From assembly GCA_000739535.1 (NCBI GenBank), contig DF820477.1, positions 135,511 through 176,984 on the forward strand: a stretch of DNA of 41,474 nucleotides. Reading direction: 5' to 3'. The stretch is from Candidatus Vecturithrix granuli (lineage in GTDB: Bacteria; Moduliflexota; Moduliflexia; Moduliflexales; Moduliflexaceae). Positions 19,162 to 26,900 of this stretch are shown piece by piece (positions within the stretch are counted from its first letter, which is position 1; each line of letters opens with the position of its first letter). The notes below the pieces were generated by a model. The model made no database searches and was not told the origin of the DNA. It saw nothing but the letters and a program-made list of their open reading frames with translations. Both the position numbers and the translations under genes were made by a program.

Positions 19162-19506
19162 TTAAGAAGGTAGATTGGCTAAAGATTAAAAAAAGTCCAG
19201 TTTTCGCTAATAATCGGCTTTGAGAAGGACTTGAAACCCTCTGCGCCGAGTTATGAGGGTTGCCCGCTGTTAAGCTGTTGTGTGTCACATTTTGTACTTC
19301 CGGTCAAGGGTAAGTCCTATAGTACAGGCAAACAAGCCTAATGAAATTTCTGGATGAAGCAGATATGTTTTTAACGTCACGCCATAGCTCCTATAATTGT
19401 TCTCTCAAACAAGGGATAAAAATTGACACAATACAGGTAATATGCGTATAGTGTTACAAGTTTTAGGTTACGAACAAAAAATACTTGTAAACTGCTAATA
19501 TAGAGA
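19162..19506 (+). promoter_or_regulatory. Intergenic region with a good sigma-70 promoter for the HEPN gene
   Basis: TTGACA at 19423-19428 and TATAGT at 19447-19452, 18 bp apart, make a near-consensus promoter about 50 bp upstream of the HEPN-like gene. This gives that gene its own transcript. The left part of the gap holds a hairpin with arms aaccctc and gagggtt at about 19235-19262 but no recognisable gene. Confidence 0.6.
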
Positions 19507-20193
19507 ATGAACCTGTTTCAGCAAGAATTCCGACGACTCGGTATTGATATAGATCATATTTATGGAGAACTGGATTATGGCGAACCTCTTAATTATCCGT
19601 TCGAAATAAATGCCATAGAATTTTTGCAATTTGCGGAACGTAGTTTAGAAATCGGGAATAAGCAAGGATTGATCGATTGTCTGACAAATGCAAAGCGAGC
19701 AATTGATTGTCAAATTGATAAGCTCTTGGCATGTTTTGGGTATGAGTTTAAAAAATACAGCATCCATCAGAAAATAGACTTGTTGAATAAGCTTGGTGTA
19801 ATAGTTCCAAGAATATTGCGCAAAGTAAGGTCGAAGCGAAATTTTCTTGAACATGAATATCTTTGTCCTACACAAGAGGAAACTGAAGATGCCCTTGATA
19901 TTGCAACCCTTTTTGTCTATGCATCGAATAGTTCTTTGGAACCATTTTTCCTCTCATATTCCATTGTGGAAGATAATGAAAAGGTGACTGAATCAGTACA
20001 AAAGTATGTCTATTTTGAGTTTAAGAAAGAGGAGAAAAGATTAGAAGTGTTTTTTGGTGATGGTCAAAAAGAGTGGCCTAAACTTGACTTTACTGTGAAA
20101 GATGAATTGTATCCTTATCTTTTAAGCATCTCAACAAGATTGGCAAAAACGTTGCCGATAGTAGAAACAATCGAATGTATTTTGAAACTCTAA
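19507..20193 (+). CDS. HEPN-like protein, possible RNase
   Basis: A 228-residue protein not matched to a named family. The helical segment FLQFAERSLEIGNKQGLIDCLTNAKRAIDCQIDKLL (about 39-74) followed by RSKRNFLEHEY, which contains Arg111-Asn112-x3-His116, matches the Rx4-6H motif of HEPN domains. These form dimeric metal-independent RNases in toxin-antitoxin, abortive infection and CRISPR systems. The C-terminal ~90 residues (beta-rich, VYFEFKKEEKRLEVFF) are unassigned. No classic MNT antitoxin follows. It has its own promoter and an integron attC-like site about 60 bp downstream, so it may be a cassette gene. It is AT-rich like the methylase and HNH genes. HEPN assignment rests on the motif and helix pattern only. 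Confidence 0.75.
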   Translation: MNLFQQEFRRLGIDIDHIYGELDYGEPLNYPFEINAIEFLQFAERSLEIGNKQGLIDCLTNAKRAIDCQIDKLLACFGYEFKKYSIHQKIDLLNKLGVIVPRILRKVRSKRNFLEHEYLCPTQEETEDALDIATLFVYASNSSLEPFFLSYSIVEDNEKVTESVQKYVYFEFKKEEKRLEVFFGDGQKEWPKLDFTVKDELYPYLLSISTRLAKTLPIVETIECILKL

Positions 20194-20251
20194 TTAGGAG
20201 AAGATAACATAGCATAACATAACATAAGAGAAGACGAGGAAGACGGGATGC

Positions 20252-20389
20252 TTCTAACCATCGCTTGTAGCTGACTTTTGAAGGGTGGGCGTTGTTCGGG
20301 TGTGCTGCTGGGGCAAGGGTGTCCGCCGTCGTTTAGTGTCTCGCCAGCCGCAAGCGCCCTTCAAAAGCAGCTAAAGCGTGGCGTTAGTT
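20252..20389 (+). mobile_element. attC-like integron recombination site
   Basis: The 138-bp segment begins with TTCTAAC (R'' box, 20252-20258) and ends with the core GTTAGTT (20383-20389). Its arms fold on each other: CGCTTGTAGCTGACTTTTGAAGGG on the left is complementary to the right arm except for extra bases on the left, the pattern of extrahelical bases in attC sites. It lies 3' of the HEPN-like gene in the expected orientation. A matching left boundary GTTAGAA was not found upstream, so the cassette limits are unknown. Confidence 0.7.
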
Positions 20390-20409
20390 TTTCTCGTAGC
20401 TATCAATAT

Positions 20410-20550
20410 ACAATACTTCGGACAGTTTTGATTCCCCCCCCTCAATCCCCCCGCAAGCGGGGGGAAGCGCATACGAGAGGGGTATGTCCAATTTCCCCCC
20501 GTTTACGGGGGGATAAAGGGGGGTCATACGAAAACTGTCCAAACTATTGT
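20410..20550. mobile_element. MITE-like element with 20-bp terminal inverted repeats and G/C runs
   Basis: The arms ACAATACTTCGGACAGTTTT (20410-20429) and the complement at 20531-20550 match at 17 of 20 positions. Inside are two hairpins of C6/G6 runs (20447-20464 and 20495-20512) and further G runs. The composition is unlike both flanks. It lies directly after the attC-like site and has no coding capacity of its own, so a non-autonomous mobile element is likely. Confidence 0.7.
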
Positions 20551-20559
20551 AATATATAT

Positions 20560-20806
20560 ACACGGAGGAATCCAGATTCTCACTGGGTTCCTCGTCCTGA
20601 TAAATTGCCTGGAGGAGGTTTGTACTTCAGATGTTGCGGAATTGTTATTTCCTTGACAAAAAGTAAATCTCCTTTTTTTGAATACTTCTTATAGATATTT
20701 TGCTAAAAGGCATTGCCTTGTTTGAGGAAGCATTTCCGAAGAGAACATCTATCTCTTTTAACAACACACTAACAGAAAAAATCAGCGACAATCTGAGTGT
20801 AGGAAC
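20560..20806. other. Leader region before aroKB
   Basis: An 11-bp hairpin (GAGGAATCCAG at 20565-20575 with CTGGGTTCCTC at 20583-20593) is followed by AT-rich DNA up to the aroKB start. No aromatic leader peptide or clear promoter pair was found. TTGACA at 20653-20658 has no -10 box at the right spacing. Confidence 0.35.
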
Positions 20807-22402
20807 ATGACGTCCAAACCCAACATCATCCTGACCGGGTTTATGGGGACCGGGAAAACGACGGTCGGCAAATTGCTTGCAGAGCAGCTCGGCTATGAAT
20901 TTATTGATACGGACCAATTGATCGAAGCGCGCAGCGGTATGACGATTCCGGAAATTTTCCGTCAAAAAGGCGAAACCGCTTTTCGGGAGATGGAAGCGGC
21001 GATTGTGCAAGAATTAGCTGATAAAGAAAAGGTCGTGATTTCTACGGGCGGGCGTTTGATGCTAGATGCCGCCAATGCCGCTGCGCTGAGCAAGCGGGGA
21101 CGAGTCTTCTGCTTAGTTGCGACGCCGGAAGAAATCCTGAAACGCGTTTCTCATGATACTCATGCGAAACGGCCGCTGCTGGAAACGCCGAATCCGATGC
21201 AGCGTATTGTCGAACTCTTGCAGCAGCGGAAGGAAAGCTACCATCACTTTTCACAAATGGTGACTTCTGAAAAGACTCCGGATGAGGTGACCCGGCATTT
21301 GTTCGGTATTTTTCAGGCAAATCCGGATTTGTGTGTACCGATTACGGCGCGCGATGATCGCTATGAATTCATCGTCGGCGGCGGGATTTTGCCATTTACC
21401 GCTCAATTAGCAGCAATCTCCGGGCCAATCGCCGTGATCACTGACAGCAATGTCGGCCCCCTGTATGCCAAAAGCTGCGGAACAACAGATATCGTGATCA
21501 CTGTCGCCCCCGGTCAACAGCACAAAACATTGACCACCGTGCAGTCCATCTGCGAAGAATTATTTGAAAAAGGCTTTGACCGCAGCGGCACCATCCTTGC
21601 GCTTGGCGGCTCTGTGGTCAGCGGACTGGCCGGATTTGTCGCCGGGATTTATATGCGGGGTGTTGATTGTGTGCAATGCCCCACCAGTCTGCTTGCGATG
21701 GTGGATACCAGTATCGGTGGGAAAGCGGGCATTAATCTGACCCATGGCCGAAATTTGCTCGGTGTGTTTAAACAGCCCAAAGCCGTCGTGGCTGATGTCG
21801 CCACGTTGCAAAGTCTTTCGCCGCGTGCGTTTGCCAATGGTATGGCAGAAGTCATTAAACACAGCCTGATTGCCGATACCAATTTACTTGAGAAAATTGA
21901 ACAGGGAAACTGGCAACGGGAAAACGGTTCGCTCCACTCGCCGCTTGACGAACTTCAAGCTCTGGTCGCGCAGGCCATTCAGGTTAAGATTCAAATTATT
22001 CAAGAAGATCCTTTTGAAAAGGGACGTCGCACAATTTTGAATCTGGGACATACCTTTGCTTACGCCATCGAACTTGTCAGCGAGCGAGAGATCGGCCATG
22101 GGGAAGCGGTTGCGCTGGGCCTTGTCGCGGCGGCGAATTTGTCAGCCCGTCAGGGGTATTGCGATCCTGGGTTGCAGACGCGCATTGAAGAAGTGCTCCA
22201 TGCTGCCGCGCTTCCGATTCGCATTCCCGGAACGATGAGACCTGAACAACTACTGCAAGCGATGAAGGCTGATAAGAAAAAGAAAGGCGGGCGCTTACGC
22301 TTTGTGTTACTGCGCGATATTGGGGATGTGTTTGTGACGGACGCCGTCCCTCGAATGGCTGTGCTGGAAACTATGCGAGAATTGTGCTCCCCCTCCGAGT
22401 AA
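20807..22402 (+). CDS. aroKB: Bifunctional shikimate kinase / 3-dehydroquinate synthase
   Basis: A 531-residue fusion of two shikimate pathway enzymes. Residues 1-170 are shikimate kinase: Walker A GFMGTGKTT (11-19), Asp34/Asp36 in FIDTDQ, Arg60 in AFREME, STGGR at 79-83 and the lid arginine in KRPLL. Residues about 180-531 are dehydroquinate synthase: GGGILPF, LALGGSVVSGLAGFVA, TSIGGKAGINLTHGRNLLGVFKQP, AEVIKHSLIAD and LNLGHTFAYAIE with zinc ligands. The third glycine of the usual GGG shikimate loop is arginine here. The two enzymes act at steps 2 and 5, so the fusion is not one of consecutive steps, but it is known in bacteria. The stop codon lies two bases from the convergent IclR gene. 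Confidence 0.95.
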   Translation: MTSKPNIILTGFMGTGKTTVGKLLAEQLGYEFIDTDQLIEARSGMTIPEIFRQKGETAFREMEAAIVQELADKEKVVISTGGRLMLDAANAAALSKRGRVFCLVATPEEILKRVSHDTHAKRPLLETPNPMQRIVELLQQRKESYHHFSQMVTSEKTPDEVTRHLFGIFQANPDLCVPITARDDRYEFIVGGGILPFTAQLAAISGPIAVITDSNVGPLYAKSCGTTDIVITVAPGQQHKTLTTVQSICEELFEKGFDRSGTILALGGSVVSGLAGFVAGIYMRGVDCVQCPTSLLAMVDTSIGGKAGINLTHGRNLLGVFKQPKAVVADVATLQSLSPRAFANGMAEVIKHSLIADTNLLEKIEQGNWQRENGSLHSPLDELQALVAQAIQVKIQIIQEDPFEKGRRTILNLGHTFAYAIELVSEREIGHGEAVALGLVAAANLSARQGYCDPGLQTRIEEVLHAAALPIRIPGTMRPEQLLQAMKADKKKKGGRLRFVLLRDIGDVFVTDAVPRMAVLETMRELCSPSE

Positions 22403-22404
22403 TA

Positions 22405-23181
22405 TTATAAATGTCCCAACAGCATTGACAATTTTCGGGCAAACTCCAGCAGATGGGTACACATCTCCTGAAACCGTTCGCCTGCAAATCGTTGAATCGG
22501 GCCGGCGATCGTTAAGGCTCCGACAAGGTGATCCGCATGATCAAACACAGGAGCGGCAATGCCGGCGACTTCCGGAACAACCTCGCCTATCGAGGATGCA
22601 TACCCGCGCTGGCGAATGAGTTCAAATTCTTGCTCCAGACGAGTCCGATCAATAATGGTGGTTGGCGTGATTTTTTCCAATGTTTTGGTCAGAATCTTAT
22701 GACAAAATTCTTCTGAAGAAAACGCCAGCAGCACCTTTCCACTGGCTCCGGCGTGCAATTCAAACGTTTCTCCCTCGTTGACAGCATATCGAAGCGGATG
22801 AAACCCTTCTTCCCTGATGAGACACAACCGTTTCGTGCCTTCGATCACAAAAAGCTTTGTGGATTCGCCTGTAAGCATCGCTAGTTCGTGCAATACCGGT
22901 CGGGCCAGAGAAACGAGCGAATTGGTGCGCTCATAGACTTTTCCCAGCATCATGAGTTTCGGTCCCAGGCTATACATCGCCTCATCCGATCGAATCAGAA
23001 AGCCGTGAGCCATCAGGGTGCCGCATAATCTGAGAATACGGCTTTTATACAGGCCGGTTTTTTCGCTGAGCTGTTTGAGCGAAAGTTTAGCAGTGTTGTT
23101 CGAAAAACACTCGAGAATACTCAGAGCTTTATCAACGCTTTCGATTTGCTTTTCAGACTCTTTGGGAGGTTTTTTAATCAT
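22405..23181 (-). CDS. IclR family transcriptional regulator
   Basis: A 258-residue regulator with an N-terminal winged helix-turn-helix (SVDKALSILECFSNNTAKLSLKQLSEKTGLYKSRILRLCGTL, about 15-56) and a C-terminal IclR effector-binding domain (LHAGASGKVLLAF near 142-154, GEVVPEVAGIAAPVFDHADHLVGALTIAGP near 197-226). The family senses small organic acids and often controls catabolic genes. It is on the same strand as the Gfo/Idh/MocA and HMG-CoA-lyase-like genes upstream, and likely regulates them. It is separated from the oxidoreductase gene by a hairpin repeat. Convergent to aroKB with a two-base gap between stop codons. Confidence 0.93.
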   Translation of the reverse strand: MIKKPPKESEKQIESVDKALSILECFSNNTAKLSLKQLSEKTGLYKSRILRLCGTLMAHGFLIRSDEAMYSLGPKLMMLGKVYERTNSLVSLARPVLHELAMLTGESTKLFVIEGTKRLCLIREEGFHPLRYAVNEGETFELHAGASGKVLLAFSSEEFCHKILTKTLEKITPTTIIDRTRLEQEFELIRQRGYASSIGEVVPEVAGIAAPVFDHADHLVGALTIAGPIQRFAGERFQEMCTHLLEFARKLSMLLGHL

Positions 23182-23207
23182 TATGACTCCTCATTGCCCT
23201 CTTGTAT

Positions 23208-23312
23208 AGGAGTGCCAAAGCTCATCTTTGGCTGTCAAAGTCGAGCTTTGGCACTCCTGTTTCCGATTTCAATTCCCCTGCATAATGCTACTGTCAAAGT
23301 CGAGCTTTGACA
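23208..23312. repeat. AGGAGTGCCAAAGCTC inverted repeat
   Basis: Perfect 16-bp arms at 23208-23223 and 23243-23258, plus a partial third arm (gtcaaagtcgagctttgac) at about 23288-23308. This is the same family as the tandem block at 1005-1113. It lies between the oxidoreductase and IclR genes. Confidence 0.75.
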
Positions 23313-23324
23313 CGCCGGCTTCAG

Positions 23325-24374
23325 TTAGCTACACATTACAGGAATTCCTGTGCACATCGCTTTGCTTGCTGCCAGGGTAGTTTCAAGGGTTTTCAAGCCT
23401 TCTTCGCCGGAACAGCGAGGGTCAACTCCCTTGCACACCACATCGCAGAAGTGTCGCAATTGATTTTCAAACGGAACGGTCCGCTCAACTTCGATGCGTT
23501 CATAAGAAATTGGGACTTCCCAACCTGGCTCGCCTTCGCCGCTGTAATACCAAAGCGTCATGTCAGGAAAACTTAACGTCGCTTTAGTGCCGAAAATGCG
23601 GTAACAATCCTGAAATGCCGAGGAGAGCAGAGGATTCTCACCGGTTGCAGATTCGAAATTATAGGGCGACGCTACGACATCCGAACTGAGCACTGTGCCT
23701 AACACACCGCTGCAAAATCTTATGGTGATCACGGCGGTTTCCTCGACCGGGTACCTTCTCATGCTGTTGCTTGACTCGGCATAGATGCGCTCGATGTTGC
23801 CGAACAGATATCTCAGATTATCAATATCATGAATGAGATTGATAAAAACCGGGCCGCCTCCCGGTTCCCGACGCCAGGCGACCTCAAAATAACTGGGCGG
23901 CTTCAAAACGGTCCAAAGGACATTGACCGCTGTGATCGTTCCCAATCTGCCCTCCTCAAGGATACGCTTTGTTGCCTCAATATACGCATTAAAGCGGCGA
24001 TGGTGTCCGATCAGCAGCTTAACACCTGCTTTGTTTGCGGCTTCGACCAACGTGGTCGCAGCCTTCAGATCCGAATCGATCGGTTTTTCGACAAATAAAT
24101 GAAGACCGGCCTCTGCGCATTTGATCCCGATAGGTGCGTGGGTAACGTTCGGCGTCGCAATAATCACGGCCTCGGCGTTCCCTTCTTTGAGAAAACTCTC
24201 TATATCACTGAAATATGCGGTTCCAGCATGTTCAGCAAAGGTTTTTGCAGCTGGATTTGGTTCAACGACACCAGCAAGCTGGCAGCGCGGTTCAGCCATA
24301 ATATGTTGAATGTGCCGGCGCCCAATAAGTCCAGCCCCAATTACCGCGATTCGTAAAGGCGACTCAGTATTCAT
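23325..24374 (-). CDS. Gfo/Idh/MocA family NAD(P)-dependent oxidoreductase
   Basis: A ~349-residue sugar/inositol dehydrogenase-type oxidoreductase. The N-terminal Rossmann fold has IAVIGAGLIGRRHIQHI and EPNPAAKTFAEH; the family hallmark EKPIDSDLKAA near 98-108 follows; HHRRFNAYIEATKRIL near 126-141 is the second motif; and NLIHDIDNLRYLFG near 182-195 supplies the catalytic His-Asp region. The ATG at 24374 is preferred because an N-terminal extension upstream is unlike the family and GGTGGAG lies ahead of it. Substrate unknown. It lies downstream of the HMG-CoA-lyase-like gene and upstream of the IclR gene on the same strand, suggesting a small catabolic cluster. Confidence 0.92.
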   Translation of the reverse strand: MNTESPLRIAVIGAGLIGRRHIQHIMAEPRCQLAGVVEPNPAAKTFAEHAGTAYFSDIESFLKEGNAEAVIIATPNVTHAPIGIKCAEAGLHLFVEKPIDSDLKAATTLVEAANKAGVKLLIGHHRRFNAYIEATKRILEEGRLGTITAVNVLWTVLKPPSYFEVAWRREPGGGPVFINLIHDIDNLRYLFGNIERIYAESSNSMRRYPVEETAVITIRFCSGVLGTVLSSDVVASPYNFESATGENPLLSSAFQDCYRIFGTKATLSFPDMTLWYYSGEGEPGWEVPISYERIEVERTVPFENQLRHFCDVVCKGVDPRCSGEEGLKTLETTLAASKAMCTGIPVMCS

Positions 24375-24429
24375 AATATTCTGCTCCACCCCCGGCCCCT
24401 CCCCAAAGTTCGCCCAGCCATAAATGGCC

Positions 24430-24545
24430 GGTCTCAAAGCTGAAGCAGGTTGAAGCCCGCCTGGTCAATTCCACAGGACGCTTCAGCGTCCTTTCGCTTT
24501 GAGACTGGCGATTGATCGCCAGGAGACCGGGCGCTCGAGATTATC
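24430..24545. repeat. Intergenic inverted repeats between lyase and oxidoreductase genes
   Basis: ggtctcaaagctgaagc at about 24430 and the complement of gcttcagcg...cgctttgagact at about 24482-24507 form a long imperfect hairpin, with nested hairpins gacgcttcagcgtc and ggcgattgatcgcc. This is another palindromic intergenic element. Confidence 0.6.
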
Positions 24546-24605
24546 CCTAAAATGATACCTCCCTCTGCTCTCTTTTGCGGAAGAGCTGGGAGTGGAGTTG
24601 AATTT

Positions 24606-25526
24606 TTATGCCGCTCGTTCCTGGTATTCAAGTACACGTTTCATGTGTCCCGGAAGATTGTGTTCTAATGCTTTTTCCAGATATGTCACGGCTTGACACA
24701 CAGCTTTCAAATTGACGCCAGTGGCAATCCCCATCTCCTCGAACATATTCACGGCATCTTCTGTAGAAACATTTCCCGCTGCCCCTTTGACAAAAGGGCA
24801 ACCGCCCAGACCGCCGGCGCACACATCGAAAGATCGCGCTCCGGCCTCATAACCGCTAAAAATGTTCGCCAGTCCCAGGCCGCGCGTATCGTGCAGATGG
24901 AGCGAAATACGAACATCGGGAAATTCCTGCTGACATCTGCGTAGTAAATGTCGGATCGAGTAGGGATTTGCCATGCCGCTCGTGTCAGCCAGATTAATCT
25001 CCCGCGCACCTGCCTGAATCATTTTCTCGGCCGCCGCGAGCACAGCGTCTTCGGAAATCGAGCCTTCATACACACACCCGAATGCAGATTGCAGGCCGGC
25101 GCGCACCTTCAGACCAGATTGAAGGGCTTGCGTGATGAGTTGTACCATAGCTGCAAGGGCTTCGGCGGTTGAGCGGCCTGCATTTTTGCGACTATGCGTA
25201 TCGCTCACCGAAACCGACATGCTCACATGAGGTACGCCGCACTTGATCGCGCGTTCCAGCCCTTTATCGTTTAAAATTAACGCCGAGACAACCGTATCCT
25301 CTTGTTTGCCGATGGATTGAATGAATTCATCGGTATCGGCCATCTGAGGCACAATCTTCGGATGCACAAAGGACCCCACTTGGATTCGTTTGATACCAGC
25401 ATCTTTTAACAGGTGAAAAATGTGCAGCTTTTCCTCAAGGCTGAAAATCCGCGACTCCATCTGAAGCCCGTCTCGAAGCGTTTCATCTTCGAAAAGCAGT
25501 CCGTCATTGTTTGTGCCAGCAGCCAT
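24606..25526 (-). CDS. Hydroxymethylglutaryl-CoA lyase family protein
   Basis: A ~306-residue DRE-TIM metallolyase. It has FEDETLRDGLQ (metal/catalytic Arg-Asp) near 12-21, the metal-binding HLHDTRGLGLAN, and the family signature GLGGCPFVKGAAGNVSTED with the catalytic Cys. HMG-CoA lyase cleaves 3-hydroxy-3-methylglutaryl-CoA to acetyl-CoA and acetoacetate in leucine degradation; related enzymes cleave other acyl-CoA or free acids. No leucine degradation or CoA-transferase genes are nearby, so the substrate is uncertain. The ATG at 25526 has AGAGGAG upstream. A perfect 22-bp hairpin lies in the 5' leader just upstream of that ribosome binding site. Confidence 0.9.
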   Translation of the reverse strand: MAAGTNNDGLLFEDETLRDGLQMESRIFSLEEKLHIFHLLKDAGIKRIQVGSFVHPKIVPQMADTDEFIQSIGKQEDTVVSALILNDKGLERAIKCGVPHVSMSVSVSDTHSRKNAGRSTAEALAAMVQLITQALQSGLKVRAGLQSAFGCVYEGSISEDAVLAAAEKMIQAGAREINLADTSGMANPYSIRHLLRRCQQEFPDVRISLHLHDTRGLGLANIFSGYEAGARSFDVCAGGLGGCPFVKGAAGNVSTEDAVNMFEEMGIATGVNLKAVCQAVTYLEKALEHNLPGHMKRVLEYQERAA

Positions 25527-25545
25527 GTCTGTGGTCTCCTCTGAA

Positions 25546-25605
25546 GATGTAGCGCGAAATTCCTTTTCGCGCATCAGGCCACAAAAAGGAATTTCGCGCT
25601 ACATC
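25546..25605. repeat. Perfect 22-bp stem in the leader of the lyase gene
   Basis: Arms 25546-25567 and 25584-25605 are complementary over 22 bp (starting GATGTAGCGCGAAATTCC) with a 16-base loop. It would form a very stable hairpin in the 5' untranslated region a few bases upstream of the AGAGGAG ribosome binding site. It may be a REP-like element or may influence translation. Confidence 0.75.
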
Positions 25606-25926
25606 TGTTTTTCATCATACCGCCTGTCTGCCACAGGCAGGAGTGAACGTCCCGCTCGTGACAACTCCTTTGATTTTTCGATAATTTACTCCTTGACATT
25701 TTTGGGTTGTCTTGAGGTGAGTAAAATTTAGAATAGCGTTTTAGTCAATAGAATTTAATAAAATATTTCCGTCTTTTTGAAACTCTGATCAAAGTAATGA
25801 ATTTTGAAAACTTCAAGGAAATGTCGAGGAAACGTTTTTCAAAGAAACCGGGTTTTTCGAAAAAATCCGATTTCTGGTGTGCAAAGAAATTATTTGGAAA
25901 AATGTCCGAACTATAAGGAGATTCCC
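25606..25926. promoter_or_regulatory. Divergent promoter region between lyase gene and aroE, with dispersed repeat copy B
   Basis: The 320-bp gap is AT-rich. TTGACA occurs at 25693-25698 and TAGAAT at 25729-25734, but not at ideal spacing. The segment 25824-25893 is a second copy of the hairpin repeat seen after eno: gaggaaac, then AAACCGGGTTTTT with a decayed second arm, then aaagaaatta. It lies just before the aroE ribosome binding site AAGGAG. Confidence 0.5.
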
Positions 25927-26793
25927 ATGTACTATCCTTCAATTCACACAAAGCTGGTGATCCTGTTAGGTAATCCTCTGGGACATAGCTACTCTGCGCT
26001 CATGCACAATCATGTCTTTGAAAAACTGAACATGGACTATTGCTACTGGCCGGTTGAGGTCTCGGCCGAAAATTTACCCACAGTATTTGCCGGATTAACC
26101 AGGATGAATGTGGCAGGTTTTAATGTGACCATCCCTCACAAAGTCCGCATCATTGCATTGCTTGACGAGATCGACCCATTGGCTTCTGTCATTGGAGCCG
26201 TCAATACGATTTGCATCAAAGAAGGGCGCACGCGCGGCTATAACACTGATGGGGAAGGCTTTCTGAAAGCATTGGAAGCCGAACTTGACATATCCACCGC
26301 CGGCAAGAATTTTTTCATTCTTGGGTGCGGCGGGGCCGCCAGAGCCATTGCCATGACGTTTGCCTTCCACGACGCCGGAAAAGTCTTTCTTTGCAACCGC
26401 ACGATCTCAAAAGCTGAGAAGCTTACTGCTGAAATTAATGAAAAAATTCGCCCTTGCGCCGAGGTCGTTCCGCAAATCTCGGCTGAAATGACTCCGGCGT
26501 TACGCACCTGTCAGGTGTTGGTCAATAGTACCAGCGTGGGAATGCACCCGGACGAAGATCGCATCCCGATTGACGAAGCGCTCTTATTTCAAGAGCTTGC
26601 GGTAGCCGATATTGTCTATAATCCCTTGATGACTCGTTTACTCCAGGCTGCCCAGCATACCGGCTGCCGTATTGTTAACGGACTGGGCATGTTGGTCTAT
26701 CAGGGGGCTGAAGCATTCAAACTATGGACTGGCATCACGCCTCCGGTTCGAGAGATGTTTGCGGTGCTACGTGAAGGAAAAAAGGGGACATGA
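25927..26793 (+). CDS. aroE: Shikimate dehydrogenase
   Basis: A 288-residue NADP-dependent shikimate dehydrogenase, reducing 3-dehydroshikimate. It has GNPLGHSYSALMHNHVF at the N-terminus (shikimate-binding Ser residues), the catalytic lysine in NVTIPHK near 65, NTDGEGF near 101-107, the Rossmann loop ILGCGGAARAIA near 123-134, the dinucleotide-binding NRTISKAEKL and the C-terminal NGLGMLVYQGAEAFKLWTG. The ATG at 25927 follows AAGGAG; an in-frame start 41 codons earlier falls inside the repeat and is rejected. The gene ends about 110 bp before the aromatic leader peptide that precedes DAHP synthase, so the downstream genes can be regulated separately. Confidence 0.96.
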   Translation: MYYPSIHTKLVILLGNPLGHSYSALMHNHVFEKLNMDYCYWPVEVSAENLPTVFAGLTRMNVAGFNVTIPHKVRIIALLDEIDPLASVIGAVNTICIKEGRTRGYNTDGEGFLKALEAELDISTAGKNFFILGCGGAARAIAMTFAFHDAGKVFLCNRTISKAEKLTAEINEKIRPCAEVVPQISAEMTPALRTCQVLVNSTSVGMHPDEDRIPIDEALLFQELAVADIVYNPLMTRLLQAAQHTGCRIVNGLGMLVYQGAEAFKLWTGITPPVREMFAVLREGKKGT

Positions 26794-26803
26794 TATTTTT
26801 TTA

Positions 26804-26809
26804 TTGACA
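26804..26809 (+). promoter_or_regulatory. Candidate -35 box upstream of the leader peptide
   Basis: A consensus TTGACA lies 11 bp after the aroE stop codon. No good -10 sequence occurs at 16-18 bp. TTGAAA (26863-26868) with TATATG 17 bp later is an alternative but leaves little leader RNA. The true start site cannot be fixed from sequence. Confidence 0.3.
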
Positions 26810-26900
26810 AGATTATGTTTGTCCTTCAATTGATGAACAGTATTGATTAATTTGATGTCGAGTTGAAATGTCACATACGTATTTTTATATGGAAAGCAAG

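Noticed and set aside
20278-20694. 138-codon plus-strand frame
   Set aside because: It runs through the attC-like site and the G/C-run palindromic element; the translation is an artefact of these repeats.
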